A DNA stretch of 64,000 nucleotides from Prostheceraeus crozeri (Eukaryota; Platyhelminthes; Polycladida; Euryleptidae). Numbering within the stretch: position 1 is the stretch's first letter; each line of letters starts with the position of its first letter. The translations under genes were made by a program, and so were the position numbers. Location of the stretch: NCBI GenBank assembly GCA_907163375.1, contig CAJQUW010007073.1, positions 517,700 to 581,699 of the forward strand, written 5' to 3'. This document shows positions 12,641-24,660 of the stretch, piece after piece. A model generated the notes under the pieces. That model did not search any database, had not been told where the DNA came from, and saw only the letters and a list, made by a program, of their open reading frames with translations.

Positions 12641-14890
12641 ACGCTATTCGTCCACAAAAAAATCAAACGGTTGTAACAGGTCACAGGTCGCAATTTTCAA
12701 AAATGGAAACTGAAATTTTGAGCATCGATGGATCCAATGCAGCTTTTCTGCATCTCCTATTTTGGACATTTAAATCATAGCGGATTAGCCATAATCTTGC
12801 CTTGAAAATCTATGTTTCGGGGCGTCTGTAGGCGACACTATTAACTCGATCATCATGGGAGACATGTCAATTGAAAAGTCAGCAAATTTAACATCTTTTC
12901 ATGATATAGTCTTAAGATGAATGATGACAACACGAATGCGTGACCCAGATCCAGTGAAACTTGGGACTGTTTCCCTGAAAACTTCGAAGCACGACTTTAG
13001 TAGAGCAGTTCATGTTGGACGCAATGCTTCTTCTCGTGATTCTAATTTCTCAAAAATAAGCAAAGTTGCTGGATAGCTTGTAAGTCCCATCCAAACTTGT
13101 AGAAATTGTTCAATAAAAATTCGCTCTTGTACTTTCAAAACATTTGACATGCCATGCAAAAGTTCTGCATCCATTCTTAAACATGAAGAACAACTTCGGC
13201 ACCAATTTTCTGAGTTACTCAAGGTAGCTCCACACACACCATTCACGTTATGCAAACGACACTTCCCAGCTTGGACAAAACTTAAGTCCATGACAAATGA
13301 TAGAAGACATATTTTAATTATATTATTGCTCATTTCTCTTCCCTTCTTGCAATGAGTTGGACAAACTGATGGTTCCTCCAGCCATCCTTAAGTTGTACAT
13401 TATAAAACGGAAAAATCCACTTCACTTTTGTTACCACCGCTAGACTCTAAAAAGCAAAATAAGTATCGCTCTGTTTATCAATAATTGCAGGCATAATTAA
13501 CATCATAATTCTATGATGAGTTTATGACGCCTAATTCTCTGAGTATTCACTTTCATACTTATATCTTTGCAGGTGTGTTAGCATGTGCTTCTTTTAGAAG
13601 TCATAGCATTTGCTCAATTAGAGCATCGGAAACGTGAATTGACATCTAAGTCTAGACTAAGTCTAGACTTTTAAGCTAATTTTTCCCTTTTAGCGAGAAT
13701 AAATCTAAGTTATCAAACTTTAAAAATTGATGCCGACGTTCTCAAAGACAAATGACGAGATGTCAAAAGTCGTTAAGTAAAATACTCTCCACGAAGCAGA
13801 TGCTGAGTTGCGCTCACCATTCTCATATTTCAATAAAAATACCGTACGAAATAGCATTTCTAAGCTTAATGTGGTTTTTTTTTAACTCGCTATCATTAAG
13901 CGGTCAAACTATATAGGTATGATTTATGCTCTTAGAATGCGAACTGGGGCCTATTTCAATTCAAGGTACCTAAACTTAAGATTCTTAGAAATGACGTTTG
14001 TGCATTTCAAAATTAAGTTTAGGTACTTTGGGACAACGTTAGTATCCATGGGGTTGACTCAGCATCAAGAAAAACTAATCTGCCTAATTCGTAGATATTC
14101 GAATTCGTTGTACTTGTATGTTTTCGGTTCCAAATCTCATTCCGCAGTAAATGAAATCTCCTGCAGCGGCTTATTTCAAAGAAATTTGTAGCATAACTAC
14201 TTTAAGACTAGGTACCTAATCTCATGCTGCCTCAAGGTGGATAAGCGTATTTCAATCTCAAGGGAGCATTATCTTAGGGTACCTTAGGGTGTCTAACGAG
14301 CTCCCTTAAGGCACCTAACAGAATATCAAACAATTCAATGCTTCTGGCTGTCACGAGGTCGAATAGGTATCTTACCTAGCGCAATGAATCCACACCACGA
14401 AAACTAAGCCTTAGATTTCATGAATGCATCTGGAGACGAATGACATTTCATTTACTGCAGAGCATTGGAAACAAAAAGACAAGTAGAATCGGCTATTGTT
14501 CTCAAAATGGGTGAAAAAGATCGTCCTTGGCTCTCAAGATAGATCGCATGATGTTCTCGATGGCAGGCAGTCTATTCGCCACATTTGTAAGAGAGAAGAA
14601 ACTTTAGTTTAAGAAGCGTGATATTATCGATGTCCATGAAATCTCACATAAAAGCCATGAAACGAAATGTATGACAACTTTCAGCGTTGTATACAACTAC
14701 ATGCATTTCATAGCTCCGCAATGATAAGTTTGGTGAGTGGTGAATTATCGCCTGATTTGAGTACTGAATAGTATAGCTGAGTGAGTGATATGGTAAATGC
14801 ATGAGGTTATAAGCATCCACCCGCTACCCTTCTGCTTCTGTGCTCAGTTACTAAGATAGTAAAGAATTGAGGTGCAATACACGTGCATTA
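12641..14890. other. No gene recognised
   Basis: Non-coding as far as I can see. A 107-residue minus frame (13,333-13,010) contains a few cysteines (WCRSCSSCLRMD) but no identifiable domain. Several AGGTACCT-type short palindromes occur at 13,910-14,290. Confidence 0.35.
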
Positions 14891-14895
14891 TTTTG

Positions 14896-16903
14896 CTAGA
14901 ATATTGCGCTTCTATATTTTGTGGTGTTTAGCCTCATTTGATTGTTTTTGCACCATACATTCAAATTTGCCGTTTCATTAATAATCAAATTTGTGAGCTC
15001 TTTTGGTTCTTCTGACGTTAAGGGTATAATGAGTGTGAAGTCATCTACATATTTCGCAACTTCTGTGGATGGTGAAGAACTACAGAACGTTCCGACAAAA
15101 GCAGCAAATATCATAGGTCCCAAGACCTGGGTCCCTGGGGCACGCATGTCTTCATTTGAATAGGTTCAGACTTTAAGTTCATTATTTTGAGATGTGCTTA
15201 GCGATCACAAAAATATGACTTGAGCCAGATCAGAAAACCAGTGGGGAAACCCAACTCATGGAATCTTTCTAGAACAAGACGGGGATCAATACAGTCAAAT
15301 GCATTACTTAAGTCGTACCTCTAGATAGCACTACCAAAATATTTTCGTTCATCAAAAAACTTAGATGCTGTGTGAACTGTACGCATCAACGCTGTTGTAG
15401 TTGATGCACCGGGTCTGAAACCATGGTGATTTTGTCAAAATACATCGAGAAAAATTGACTTCGTTTTTCGTAGGATAAGTTTCTCCATTATCTTTGCAGT
15501 TGTTGATTTAGGTAACGCATCTGTTCCTTACTCAGTGGGTAAGTTTTAGGAACTGGTAGAAGCATTGTATATTCCCATTCTTGTGGCATTGCCCGATTTT
15601 TGATAAATTTGTTTAAAATCATTGATAATGGTGTTGACAGAATTTCAGCTAATTCTTTATAAACTCTCGTTGTCATGGAATCTCCGGTGGCTTTCCTGGT
15701 ATCAACCATTTGAAGACTTTTCAAAACCTCCTGGGGTGAAATGAATGCAGTCTAATCATCGTCAGGAATATCAAAGGTTGACACTGGCTCTGAAATAGCA
15801 CTGTTATACGATAAAGAAATACCAAATGTTCCAACAAACGTCCAACTGACCCATGATCTGCAGTTAGTTTAATTAAAGGATCTTGATGATTTTGCCTTTG
15901 ATTTAAAACCACCCTCCACGTTCCGTTTACGGACGACGTACATTTTTCTGCCCATATCTTCTTTGCTCGAGGCACTTCCATTTTCACTTTTGCTTTCAAA
16001 TGGTTATATAAACTCCAATTACGCGCTCTGTAGGCCGCCCATCGATCATTTATCAATTTCTTCATCAATGGAGTTATCCATTCCTTATCCGATCCCGAGA
16101 TGGGGACATATGTGCATGGAAGACACATGTTTATCAGATAAGACACCTGCTGTTGAAAGGCATGCCACTGAGAGTCCACGTTATCAGAAGAATTTAATAA
16201 TGAGACCCAATTAACTTGACAAGCCACATGAAACAGATAGGCCAAGTTAGACTGTAGAAAATCACAAACTTTGTGAAGCCTTATCGAATTATGAATGTCA
16301 GTAGGAATCAAGTTCTTTGGTGAACAAGTTAACATTAAATGATCTGCTGTGGCAATAGGGGAATCATAGGTTATACAAACGCTGTCATAAATAGCAAAGA
16401 TCGTTTGAAACAACAATATGATCAAGTACATTATTCTTCCGTTTAGACTTCTGGACAAGATCCACAAAATCCAATTCATCAGATAAGTTTCCGATCTTAA
16501 ATGATTAAAATCGCCTACAACAAGAGTACTGTACGAAAGCTTTGAACATAATAAATCGTCAATGATATCAAGTATTAAAGTATGCGCATCAGAAAGTACA
16601 TCTGATGTACATTGAGGTGGCATGTATATACATAGAAGAAACATCTTCAAAGTAGAAATATCAATGACAAGAAAGTCAATGTCATTTATGACGGCATAAT
16701 TATGAGTTACATCAACAAATGAATATGATGAATGTAAATATATCGCTACTCCACCTCCTCTACGGCATGACCGATCAGATCTGCACATGTAAAAACCAGG
16801 TATGCTCACGAGAGAAGATTCTACACTGGAGTTCTGCGATGTTTCTGTCAAACATACAATCGATGCCTTTTTTAAATGCACACACAGGATCAGTTAATAT
16901 ATA
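14896..16903 (-). pseudogene. LINE ORF2 (endonuclease + reverse transcriptase), decayed
   Basis: The minus frame 16,881-15,721 encodes an EEP/APE-type endonuclease: CLTETSQNSS, RRGGGVAIYLHSSYSF, a Pro-rich IYMPPQ, VVGDFNH and ATADHLML. It is followed by the linker into RT, with TRKATG at about 15,690 (RT finger motif KATGPD) and LLPVPK. After frame breaks, the palm motif VAKYVDDFTLIIPL appears at about 15,050 in the frame 15,147-14,896. The RT is incomplete and interrupted by several shifts. It belongs with the ORF1 fragments at 18,380-19,172, from which a Tc1 element separates it. The clade looks CR1/Jockey-like. Confidence 0.8.
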
Positions 16904-18309
16904 CTCAGTGACAAAAAGAATGAAACAAGTCCTGATATGAATACTTATGACTTAAACTTGGTTGTACTGTACGTTTGTTTGTTGTTTGTAAAAGGAGAAC
17001 TCGAATGCTTTACTCAAAAACATTTAATTTGATACTCATGATTTTATCAACTTAAGTTAGAAACGGGTGTGACCACCGCGAGCATCCAAACAGGCATCGA
17101 TGCGTGAGGGCATGGATGAGCACAGTCGCTGGATGAATGCCAGGTCTAAGAGGTTCCACTGCTCGATCAGTCTGTCGGCCAACATCTTCAAAGACACTGG
17201 TGGGTGGTTGTACCTCTCCCTCACTCTGCGACCAAGTTCATCCCAGCAGTGCTCGATGGGGGAGAGGTCGGGAGAACGTGAGGGCCATTCCAAGGTTGGG
17301 ATTCCACTGCTTGCTATCCTGTTAGAGACCACTGAAGCGCGATGGGGCTTTGCGTTGTCATCCTGAAAAATCAATTGATTCGATGTCACTGCTGGAACCA
17401 CGACCGGTGTCACGATCTCGTCGGCATATCGCTGTCCTGTCAATGTTCCTTTCACTACGATTGCTGGTGTTTTTCCATTGTGCCAGATACCGGCCCAAAC
17501 CATGTCACTACCGCCGCCGTAGCGGTCGTGTTCTTTGACGCAACATGGAGCAAATCGTTCACTTGGCAAGCGATGAACACGGATTCGACCATCGTTGAAA
17601 TCGAGAGTAAACCTCGATTCATCAGTCCAGAGCACACGTTCCCACTGACTGTCACTCCACGACTGATGACCTTGACACCACGTCACTCGTCTCCTTCGAT
17701 GTTCCAGGCTCAGCGGAATTCTCACAGCGGGTCGTCGAAACTATATATATAAACTATACCAACTTCTCGCAATCTTCGATATGCAGTTCGAACGCTACAG
17801 GCAACGTTCCCAGCAACCTTCCAGTACACAATTAGCTTCGGGACGGACACAAATCTGTTTCTTTTAGCAGCTAAAACTAAGTGTGCATCTGTGCGCTTGG
17901 TTGATACCCTTGGTCTTCCTGATCCGTTCTTCTTTTCCACATTTCCTTCTGCTTTCCAACGACACCGCCACCTCCATACAACGACCCTTGAAATTTTCAA
18001 TTCTTTCGCAACAGTTGTAGAACTTTGCCCACAACGCATCATCCCAATTGCCATTTCTCTGGTAAAGTTTTCGTGCGCCATTTCATAAGTCAAATCTGGT
18101 CAGCAGTAGGTGGTGATTCTGTTCAACTTCTAGCTGTTACTGTGATCAATATCAAATTTTGAAATTTGATGGTCCTATATCATTTCCCTTATCATATGGA
18201 GTTCAATGGTGATACATAGAAAGCGAGATATCATCTCAAACCATAGAAAAAATGAAACAAACTTCCATTCAAGTCAATGATAGTTGGTTTCATTATTTAT
18301 GTCAGTGAG
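16904..18309 (-). mobile_element. Tc1-type transposon (1,406 bp) nested in LINE ORF2
   Basis: Ends are CTCAGTGACA at 16,904 and, inverted, CTCACTGACA at 18,309, extending into a longer imperfect inverted repeat that includes AATGAAAC. TA dinucleotides flank both sides (16,902-16,903 and 18,310-18,311), as expected for Tc1/mariner. On both sides the LINE frame resumes, so the element is younger than the LINE. Confidence 0.85.
17057..18093 (-). pseudogene. Tc1-type DD34E transposase, one frameshift
   Basis: The N-terminal half (18,093-17,722) has paired helix-turn-helix features: GMMRCGQSSTTVAKELKISR and the GSGRPR linker. The catalytic half (17,725-17,057) shows LWTDESRF, then FQDDNAKPH, then PDLSPIEHCW. 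The second Asp and the Glu are separated by 34 residues, so DD34E. The two frames meet at a short (TA)n run near 17,741, where a base change in copy number breaks the gene. All three catalytic acids remain. Probably inactive unless the shift is an assembly error. Confidence 0.85.
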
Positions 18310-18379
18310 TATATTTTGGACAAAAGTGATTGTACATTGAGCAAACAAATGATCGGGTATGAAGTCTGATTGTTATTGT

Positions 18380-19172
18380 TTAAAACCCTAACTGAAAATT
18401 TTGGCTGCCAGTGTCAACCTGTACAATTTTGCCGTTTCGAATAGTGACATTTTCACCCTTTTCACGTCTTTTCTTTAGTTCTTGCCTCAGTTTGTGGTTC
18501 AGCTCTCTTTCCATATCTTGATCTGGCTTCATGAAGACATTTTTGAATGTAGCGTTATTTTTTAACTTCTTGGAGTTCCGAAGTATAGCGCTACGTGTCA
18601 TTTGATTTGGACATTTTAATCGTATGAGACGTGGTTTCATTCCACCTCTTGTAATATATCCGATTCGAGAGCAATCAGACACATAAAGCCTTTCACATTC
18701 AAGAGCTTCTACAATTTCTTCAACTTTTTTCATATCTGAAACTGTGCGCTCAGATAATGTGTTGACGTGACATGATCTTTAGGTACTCTGATGTTATGAG
18801 ATAATCACGTTTATGAAGCCTTTGTACTGCTTCGCTAATTGTTTCTTTACTGTCTGGCCTAATGGGAGCATTCGAGGGATACTCATTTAGTATATCGTGA
18901 GCCTGTTCCAATTTCTCACATCTATGTTTCAACTATTCATATTTTTCTTTCAGATCTTCATAGCTCATGATTATAATATCCATCTTGTGACTCAATGGTT
19001 GAATGTGTTTTCGAAGCTGTGCTTCTAGGTCATCCTGTAAATGTAGTACTGAAGTATCAGATTTTGTTGACATTTCAGTCGAGATATGTTCTTTATATTG
19101 GTTTTTCAAATAAGCTAACGCTATGCCTTTCTTAGGAACATTATTGCGCTTGCAAAGCTCCGCTTCTGACAT
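18380..19172 (-). pseudogene. LINE ORF1 remnant
   Basis: Three successive minus frames form one decayed ORF1: 19,172-18,933 (starts MSEAELCKRN), 18,932-18,750 and 18,733-18,380. The last has the typical ORF1 RNA-binding block: SRIGYITRGGMKPRLIRLKC, DQDMERELNHKLRQELKKRR and VTIRNGKIVQ. An in-frame stop separates the first two frames and a shift the third. It lies directly upstream, in LINE orientation, of the ORF2 remnant at 16.9 kb, with the Tc1 element between them. Confidence 0.75.
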
Positions 19173-19221
19173 TGAAAGTACACTTAACAGAGAAGCTAAA
19201 ACCCCCTCTGCAATTCTCTTC

Positions 19222-19385
19222 TGCTTAGAGAAGAAAATCTCGTGCGCGAAGCTTCATGAACAGAGGTCAACCATCTCACGATCGCTGGCTGTCAGAGACG
19301 CACAAGGCGCATGTCAGATGAACTAAATTAGACCCTTTGTTGGTCTTATTCGCATGTTTATATTGAACAACAAAGGTCAATTGAT
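19222..19385 (-). repeat. LINE 5'-region arm of an inverted repeat
   Basis: About 165 bp upstream of ORF1, probably the LINE 5' untranslated region. It is repeated inverted at 22,570-22,722 with about 93-95 percent identity by eye. Shared blocks include GAGAAGAAAATCTCGT and TCGCATGTTTATATTGAAC. Confidence 0.8.
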
Positions 19386-19469
19386 ATCTAATTAACCGAT
19401 ATATAAATGAAATCAATCAACTTGATAATACTGATCTTGGTCTTGACTCTTGAGTTGATCATGGTGCGT

Positions 19470-19806
19470 CACATGACTAGAGAAGAAATGTTACGGGCAG
19501 TTGGGATGGCTGAAGCAGGGGACGACAATTCCCCACCATACCGAGCGGCTTCTGTTCGTGAGCTGAAGGAGGAGCTGGGCATCTGAACTCTGGCCCTCCA
19601 GATCCCCATGCATGAACACCATCGAGCATGTCTGGGATCTCATGAAGAGGAGGATCCATCAACACAATCACCCTTCTCAAAATGCCAATGAACTCAGGGA
19701 AGCTATCGCGGAGGCTTGGCAACAACTTCCTCAGGTGATTATCAACCGACTCCTGCTCAGCATGACACGACGCGTGGCTGCTCTTCTCCGTGTCCGGGGA
19801 GCATAA
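19470..19806 (+). pseudogene. Tc1-type transposase fragment
   Basis: The frame 19,612-19,806 reads MNTIEHVWDLMKRRI followed by NANELREAIAEAWQQLPQ and SMTRRVAALLRVRGA. This is the catalytic Glu region and C-terminus of a Tc1 transposase, where the usual motif is DLNPIEHVWD. Sequence from 19,470 to 19,610 includes a deletion-joined upstream piece. The first two catalytic acids are missing. Confidence 0.8.
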
Positions 19807-19954
19807 ACACGTTACTGACTTTCAGTATCAGCTGTACACGTAATTTTCATTAATGAGCGTTGACTTTCTGGATAAGATCATTATTTTCTCTTTCATATTG
19901 ATTGCATGGGGCAGGGCTGCAGCGACTCTAATTATACAATTAATCCGTCAATAC

Positions 19955-20800
19955 TACTAGTAGTAGTAGCGTTTATTTGCAATAATTAAAAATCACAAGG
20001 TACAAAGAATGTAAGAAATACAAAAGCAATGAAAGGTAACATTACGAACAAATGCAAAACAGCTTAAAAAATCAAATTCTAATTTGAAGCTGCTGAATAC
20101 ATAATGCAGTGGCCCAGGGTAGAAAAGAACACGAACGCCGCTGAGTGAGAGACAGCGGAGCTCTCAACAAACGTGAAAAGGGCAGTCTCTCAGGAACATG
20201 ACGATTTAGTGGATGATGCTGATTAGATTCCGACTTAAACAAAAGCTTCACGGCAGCTTTGCTAAACCTTAGCGAAATTGTTGGAAATCCACTGCAAGTA
20301 CAGGAGTCGTTACAAATTAACCGATGGCTCCGTTTCTGAAAACGTTCAAACTTATTTAAAAGGAATACAGGAAGACAGATGTAACTATCGAATGATAAAT
20401 CATAATCAGATTTTCTTTGGAAATGTTGAACTTAAGACATCGGATGATATGCAGTCTTTGAGATGCCGTCCTAATAACGGCGGCAACTTGAAGATCCCAT
20501 TTCATATTGCAATCAAAAATGAATCCAAGGATTTTAAAAGAGTCCACGATTTTGAAACCCGTATTAACATCAATAGCATTATCACGTGATCGCTGAACAC
20601 ATAACTGGTAACATTTCTGTAGATTAAGAGTCAATCCAACACTTTCGAAAACAGCTTTACATTTATCGATATGCACAAGAGAAGACTGATGGTTTATTAA
20701 AGGTTCGATAATAGTAACATCATCAGCGTACTTAATACATGTAATAGTGCGTGAATAGTACTCACAAAAAACTAATGTTAGAATTCCTTGCATGAATCAG
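19955..20800 (-). mobile_element. LINE 3' fragment with RT palm
   Basis: The minus frame 20,793-20,356 contains the RT palm motif KYADDVTIIEPL and the downstream block KILGFIFDCNMKWDLQV, then a late RT helix region. The element runs toward 19,960 and ends in a (CTA)n-type tail on the minus strand (TAGTAGTAGTAG on plus at about 19,967). It is heavily 5'-truncated and differs from the other LINEs here. Confidence 0.75.
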
Positions 20801-20900
20801 ATAACATGCATAACAAGGAAATAACATAATTTTAGCCGATAAACACTCATGCAAACATGCGTTACCTTTAGATGTTTTATTGAAATACTTAATCATTATG

Positions 20901-22555
20901 CAGTCCGTTTCATAAAAAGTGGATCATCCTAAAATTTGACTAAATAAAACATAAGTATGATACAGAAAGCATTTTCATGTTATTTCATGTCCCTAATATA
21001 TTTAAATGTCCTTATATAATCTGATAAGCTATGATACAGTAACGGTTCTCAAGAAGCTAATATTTTGTGGTCCTATCCTTATTGTCAATGACATTACCAA
21101 TTCGTCTAGGCATTGATTCGATGACATCGTTGATTTTTGACTGATCTAACTTTCTCCACTCTCTTTTTAACAGTGACGTAAGTTGTGATACGCCATCTGT
21201 AGGTAGCAGTGAACGACGAACGCTACGTTTTAGAATACTCCATGCATTTTCTATGGGATTCAGATCAGAATAACGAGCTGGCCAAGATAATGTCCTAAGC
21301 CCTAATTGAGACTTGCATAAGTTGACTCTACTACTCCTGTGACACGTAGCATTATCATCCATAAATAACCAAGTCGATGGATCACCAAGTTGATCTGTCA
21401 TTTGGCCAATGTTCATTCGTAAAACATTCACATAGCGTTCAGAATTCATGGTTCCTTGCTGTATGTGAAGTTCAGAGCGGCCATTGGTCCAAATGCCAGC
21501 CCAAATCAGTATAGTCGCACCACCTTGTACCCGGGGACGATGTAAATGTCTCGGAATTTCCTGATCAGATTTTATCCATAATCTCAATCGACCATCACTA
21601 TCCTTCAGACGGACTGATGCCTCATCAGACCAGACAACCCGATCCCATTGATTTCGCCAGTGACAATGACTCATTGCCCATCTGAGACGTCTTTTTGTAT
21701 GCTGATCTGATAAGTCGATGTGAAAAGGCCTCTTACAGCTCTTGAAATTCGACTCAATAAGTCTTCTACGAATAGTGAACTTCGAAATAGACGAGTCTAG
21801 TGCAGCCATCTCAGTTAACGAGAGACTTGGATCAACTTTAACAAATCTCAAAATTAGGCGGTCTCTACGTTTGGATGTTTTGCGTGGACGGCCAGAGCCC
21901 TCTTTACGACAAAGTCGAAAATCATCATTATGCCATCGATGCACATTTGCGTAAGGGACATTTAGTCGCTTGCTTGTAGCTCGCAAAGAAAACCCTAGTT
22001 CTAGCAAGGCTGACACTTTGCCTTTTGTGAATGCGATCTCGTTATTGTTCATTAGTGCTTTGTGTTGTTTTCAACCGGCAAGAGATAGATTTTTAGCTGA
22101 AAGCAATCAGGAGTGCTGCCAACACCACCGCAACGAAGTCAGGAAGCTATGGAACATGAAGTCCAGTTAATCACATGTAGCAGTTACATTATTGTTGATG
22201 AGTAATGGTGCTATACTGGTTCTGATTGACCGATTTTCTTTATTTTTGTTTTGCTTGATAGCCATTGGCTTGTAGAACAACATATTACATAACAAAGGAA
22301 ACAAATGTAATTTTATAAGAGTGAGGTATGATTTTGTGCAACATTGCTAAATGAAGATCAAATTATCTACTACTTTTTTATCTATAACAGGCAAACAACT
22401 CAATATTCATGCTTGAAATTTCCAACAATGATATTAGTAAGCACAACTGACATATCTTCCAAATTTCAGAGAAATTCGTTCAAGTTTGGCGGAGTTAGAC
22501 AAAGTTGAAGTTAAGGCGATGTTCAAGGGTGATCCATTTTTTATGAAACAATCTG
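20901..22555 (-). mobile_element. Tc1/mariner transposon with intact transposase
   Basis: The left end CAGTCCGTTTCATAAAAAGT (20,901) and the inverted right end CAGATTGTTTCATAAAAAAT (to 22,555) form imperfect terminal inverted repeats. TA follows the right end. The left neighbour reads TG, possibly a mutated TA. Length is about 1.66 kb. Confidence 0.8.
21057..22052 (-). CDS. Tc1-type DD34E transposase, intact
   Basis: A 331-residue uninterrupted protein, the usual Tc1 length. The N-terminus is helix-turn-helix (SLRATSKRLNVPYANVHRW), followed by a GSGRPRKTSKRRD hinge (GRPR-like plus basic) and a second DNA-binding region. Catalytic motifs are VVWSDEAS, LFMDDNATCH and DLNPIENAWS, with exactly 34 residues between the second Asp and the Glu. 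It would cut and rejoin its own element at TA sites. Whether the element is active is unknown; the ends are imperfect. Confidence 0.92.
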   Translation of the reverse strand: MNNNEIAFTKGKVSALLELGFSLRATSKRLNVPYANVHRWHNDDFRLCRKEGSGRPRKTSKRRDRLILRFVKVDPSLSLTEMAALDSSISKFTIRRRLIESNFKSCKRPFHIDLSDQHTKRRLRWAMSHCHWRNQWDRVVWSDEASVRLKDSDGRLRLWIKSDQEIPRHLHRPRVQGGATILIWAGIWTNGRSELHIQQGTMNSERYVNVLRMNIGQMTDQLGDPSTWLFMDDNATCHRSSRVNLCKSQLGLRTLSWPARYSDLNPIENAWSILKRSVRRSLLPTDGVSQLTSLLKREWRKLDQSKINDVIESMPRRIGNVIDNKDRTTKY

Positions 22556-22569
22556 TACATTTGATGTAT

Positions 22570-22722
22570 TGACCTTTGTTGTTCAATATAAACATGCGAA
22601 TAAGACCAACAAAAGGTCTAATTTAGTTCATCTGACATGCGCCGTGTGCGTCTCTGACAGCCAACGGTCGTGAGATGGTTGATCTCTGTTCACGAAGCTT
22701 CGCGGACGAGATTTTCTTCTCT
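22570..22722 (+). repeat. Second arm of LINE 5'-region inverted repeat
   Basis: Reverse complement of 19,222-19,385. It stops at CTAGCAGAAACATAG, where a different dispersed repeat starts. It may be the 5' end of another LINE copy in head-to-head orientation. Confidence 0.75.
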
Positions 22723-22990
22723 AGCAGAAACATAGAAATTGACAACAATAAAACCTCTAGAATGGAAATTAAGCTTCATGCAATGCACAATAACGGCACA
22801 TAAATCGCACGCATTTTCACTTAGATGCACCTGCCAACGTCTGTATCATTGGGTTAGAATCAGTCACATGAGTAAATCGAAGCTTTTAATTGGTTCTTCA
22901 TGCCCCAACTTAGTTCCCCCGGATGTGCCGCGACCTTGAGTCAATTTCCATTCTAGCGAACTTCAGATAAACAGTTTATTTCTATGAGCA
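22722..22990 (+). repeat. Dispersed repeat family, copy A
   Basis: About 260 bp, also present in part at 57,565-57,690 and in full at 59,325-59,560 and 62,086-62,320. Shared blocks include AAGCTTCATG(C/T)AAT, CGCACGCATTTTCACTTAGA, TTAGAATCAGTCACATG and GATAAAC. No coding capacity; short open frames in it are shadows. Confidence 0.8.
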
Positions 22991-23599
22991 GAAGAGAATT
23001 GCAGAGGGGGGTTTTAACTTCTGTAAAAGGTATATCAGTTATTGACGCCATTTGTTAGATTGCAATTATTACAAGCCCGTCTCGTGATTTCCAACGCAAT
23101 TCTTGTCGTGAATGAAGACAAGGTTATGTTGTACTGACGTATGGCCACACGTAATCAAAAATCAATAATTAAGATTTTCACGTTGTGGGTATGTTTCCAT
23201 CAAGCAGCAGATAACAGCTGATCAATTCAGGACTGACAATTCCATACCCCACATACACGAGCCACAACAACGAATATGATGATCGAGTGACACTGATCGA
23301 AGCTTGCGTTTCACAGAATGCTAAATATAGCAACAATGAATGAGAAATTCCACTCTGAATCGACACTGTTGAGAGGTATTCAATCTTGAAGACAATGAAT
23401 ATCACAAATCCACGATGTACATACAATGTATTGGAATTTCAGTTGCGACTTGTGACAGATCTTTTTTTCTCGTGTATCTCTGCCCTTGCTTCCCCTCCTT
23501 GCAGTGAAAAGGGAATAGCACATAGGCAAACAAATATGTCTAACTCCTTACTGATAAAATCACTAGATTATCAAATATATACAAAACATAATTTATATA
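22991..23599. other. No gene recognised
   Basis: Only motif-free short open frames. Confidence 0.35.
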
Positions 23600-24660
23600 T
23601 ACATATAGTTAGTTTCTGAGAAATAAGCAAGGAATCTACGAAAACAACATTCAAAATTCTTCAAAGACAGAAGTTCTCGAGATAATTTTATCTGCGAGCT
23701 GGCAGGCGATTCACCCTTCCTCAGACACAGCAAATTGAGAATGAATGAATAATTAATTGGTGCATATAACACACAAAAGCTAAGTACATATGACGTTGAA
23801 TAACACGTTGCCCTAATATCCACCACCTGCGACACTATCTTTGCGCAATGTTATTGTAGACATTACAAAAGCAAATAAAAACGCATTTAATTAAATTATA
23901 TGCCTGGTATACATAAGCAAATTCAAGGCGTGGCAAAGAATGTTGGATTGAAGGTGCGATGTTCTAGATCCCAGTCTCTGGGAGATGCCGTCAGCCATCC
24001 GAAGGTGGACAAGGCAGATATCATGGAAAGAAGAGGAGCGATTCATCAACAGAAGTGTGGAAACTGACAAATGTTGTGTGGGCGAGGCGTCACAAAAAGC
24101 AGGGGTGAGGAAGAAAGAGCATGAATACGCGTGAGATGAATCCTCAATCGGTTAACAGTGAACAGTATCACAAGCTTGGTCACCGGCCCGGATTTGATAC
24201 ATTCGAAGTCATCAGAACAGTGAAGGATGGGACGAATAGAAGAAACACGTGTCCTCAGCAGCCAACACTTTTAACAGAGACAGTGGCTTTTCGATTGACC
24301 GGTGTTGGAGCATTTCAAATTTATACATTACTTATAATGTGGTAGCCAGTAGTCATTTTAGTTTTTATAATTTGCTTCTGGAATACATTACATAATAGCA
24401 TAGCGCAAAGATAGTGTCAGTGTTGGTGGATAGTAGAGTAACGTGTTATTCAACGTGATGTGGACTTGGTTTTTATGTGTTATGTGTACTATTTTACGTT
24501 TTATTCATTCTCAACTTACTGTGCTTGAGGAAGGATGTATCACCTAAGATAACTTTGGTCTTTGAAGAACTTTCATTGGGAATAATTGTCTGGATTCTCG
24601 AGAAGGAAATATGCACGAAAAGAACATTTTAGGTTCTTTATTAACTCGGGGTAATTGCAT
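23600..24660 (+). mobile_element. Penelope-like element remnant with GIY-YIG nuclease between inverted repeats
   Basis: Arms at about 23,600-23,860 and 24,400-24,660 are diverged reverse complements; both include GTTGAATAACACGTT and a GACACTATCTTTGCGC core. Between them, the plus strand in shifting frames shows a Penelope connector (ending SHPKVDKADIMERRGAI) and then KCCVGEASQKAGVRKKEHEY, followed by YHKLGHRPGFDTFEVI. These fit the C-terminal GIY-YIG endonuclease (Y-[IV]-GE-T, R, EH). Frames are broken. RT is not present here. Penelope elements often carry direct or inverted pseudo-LTRs, which would explain the arms. Confidence 0.65.

Noticed and set aside
13010-13333. 107-codon minus frame with several Cys
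   Set aside because: Cys spacing fits no domain I know and the flanks are non-coding.
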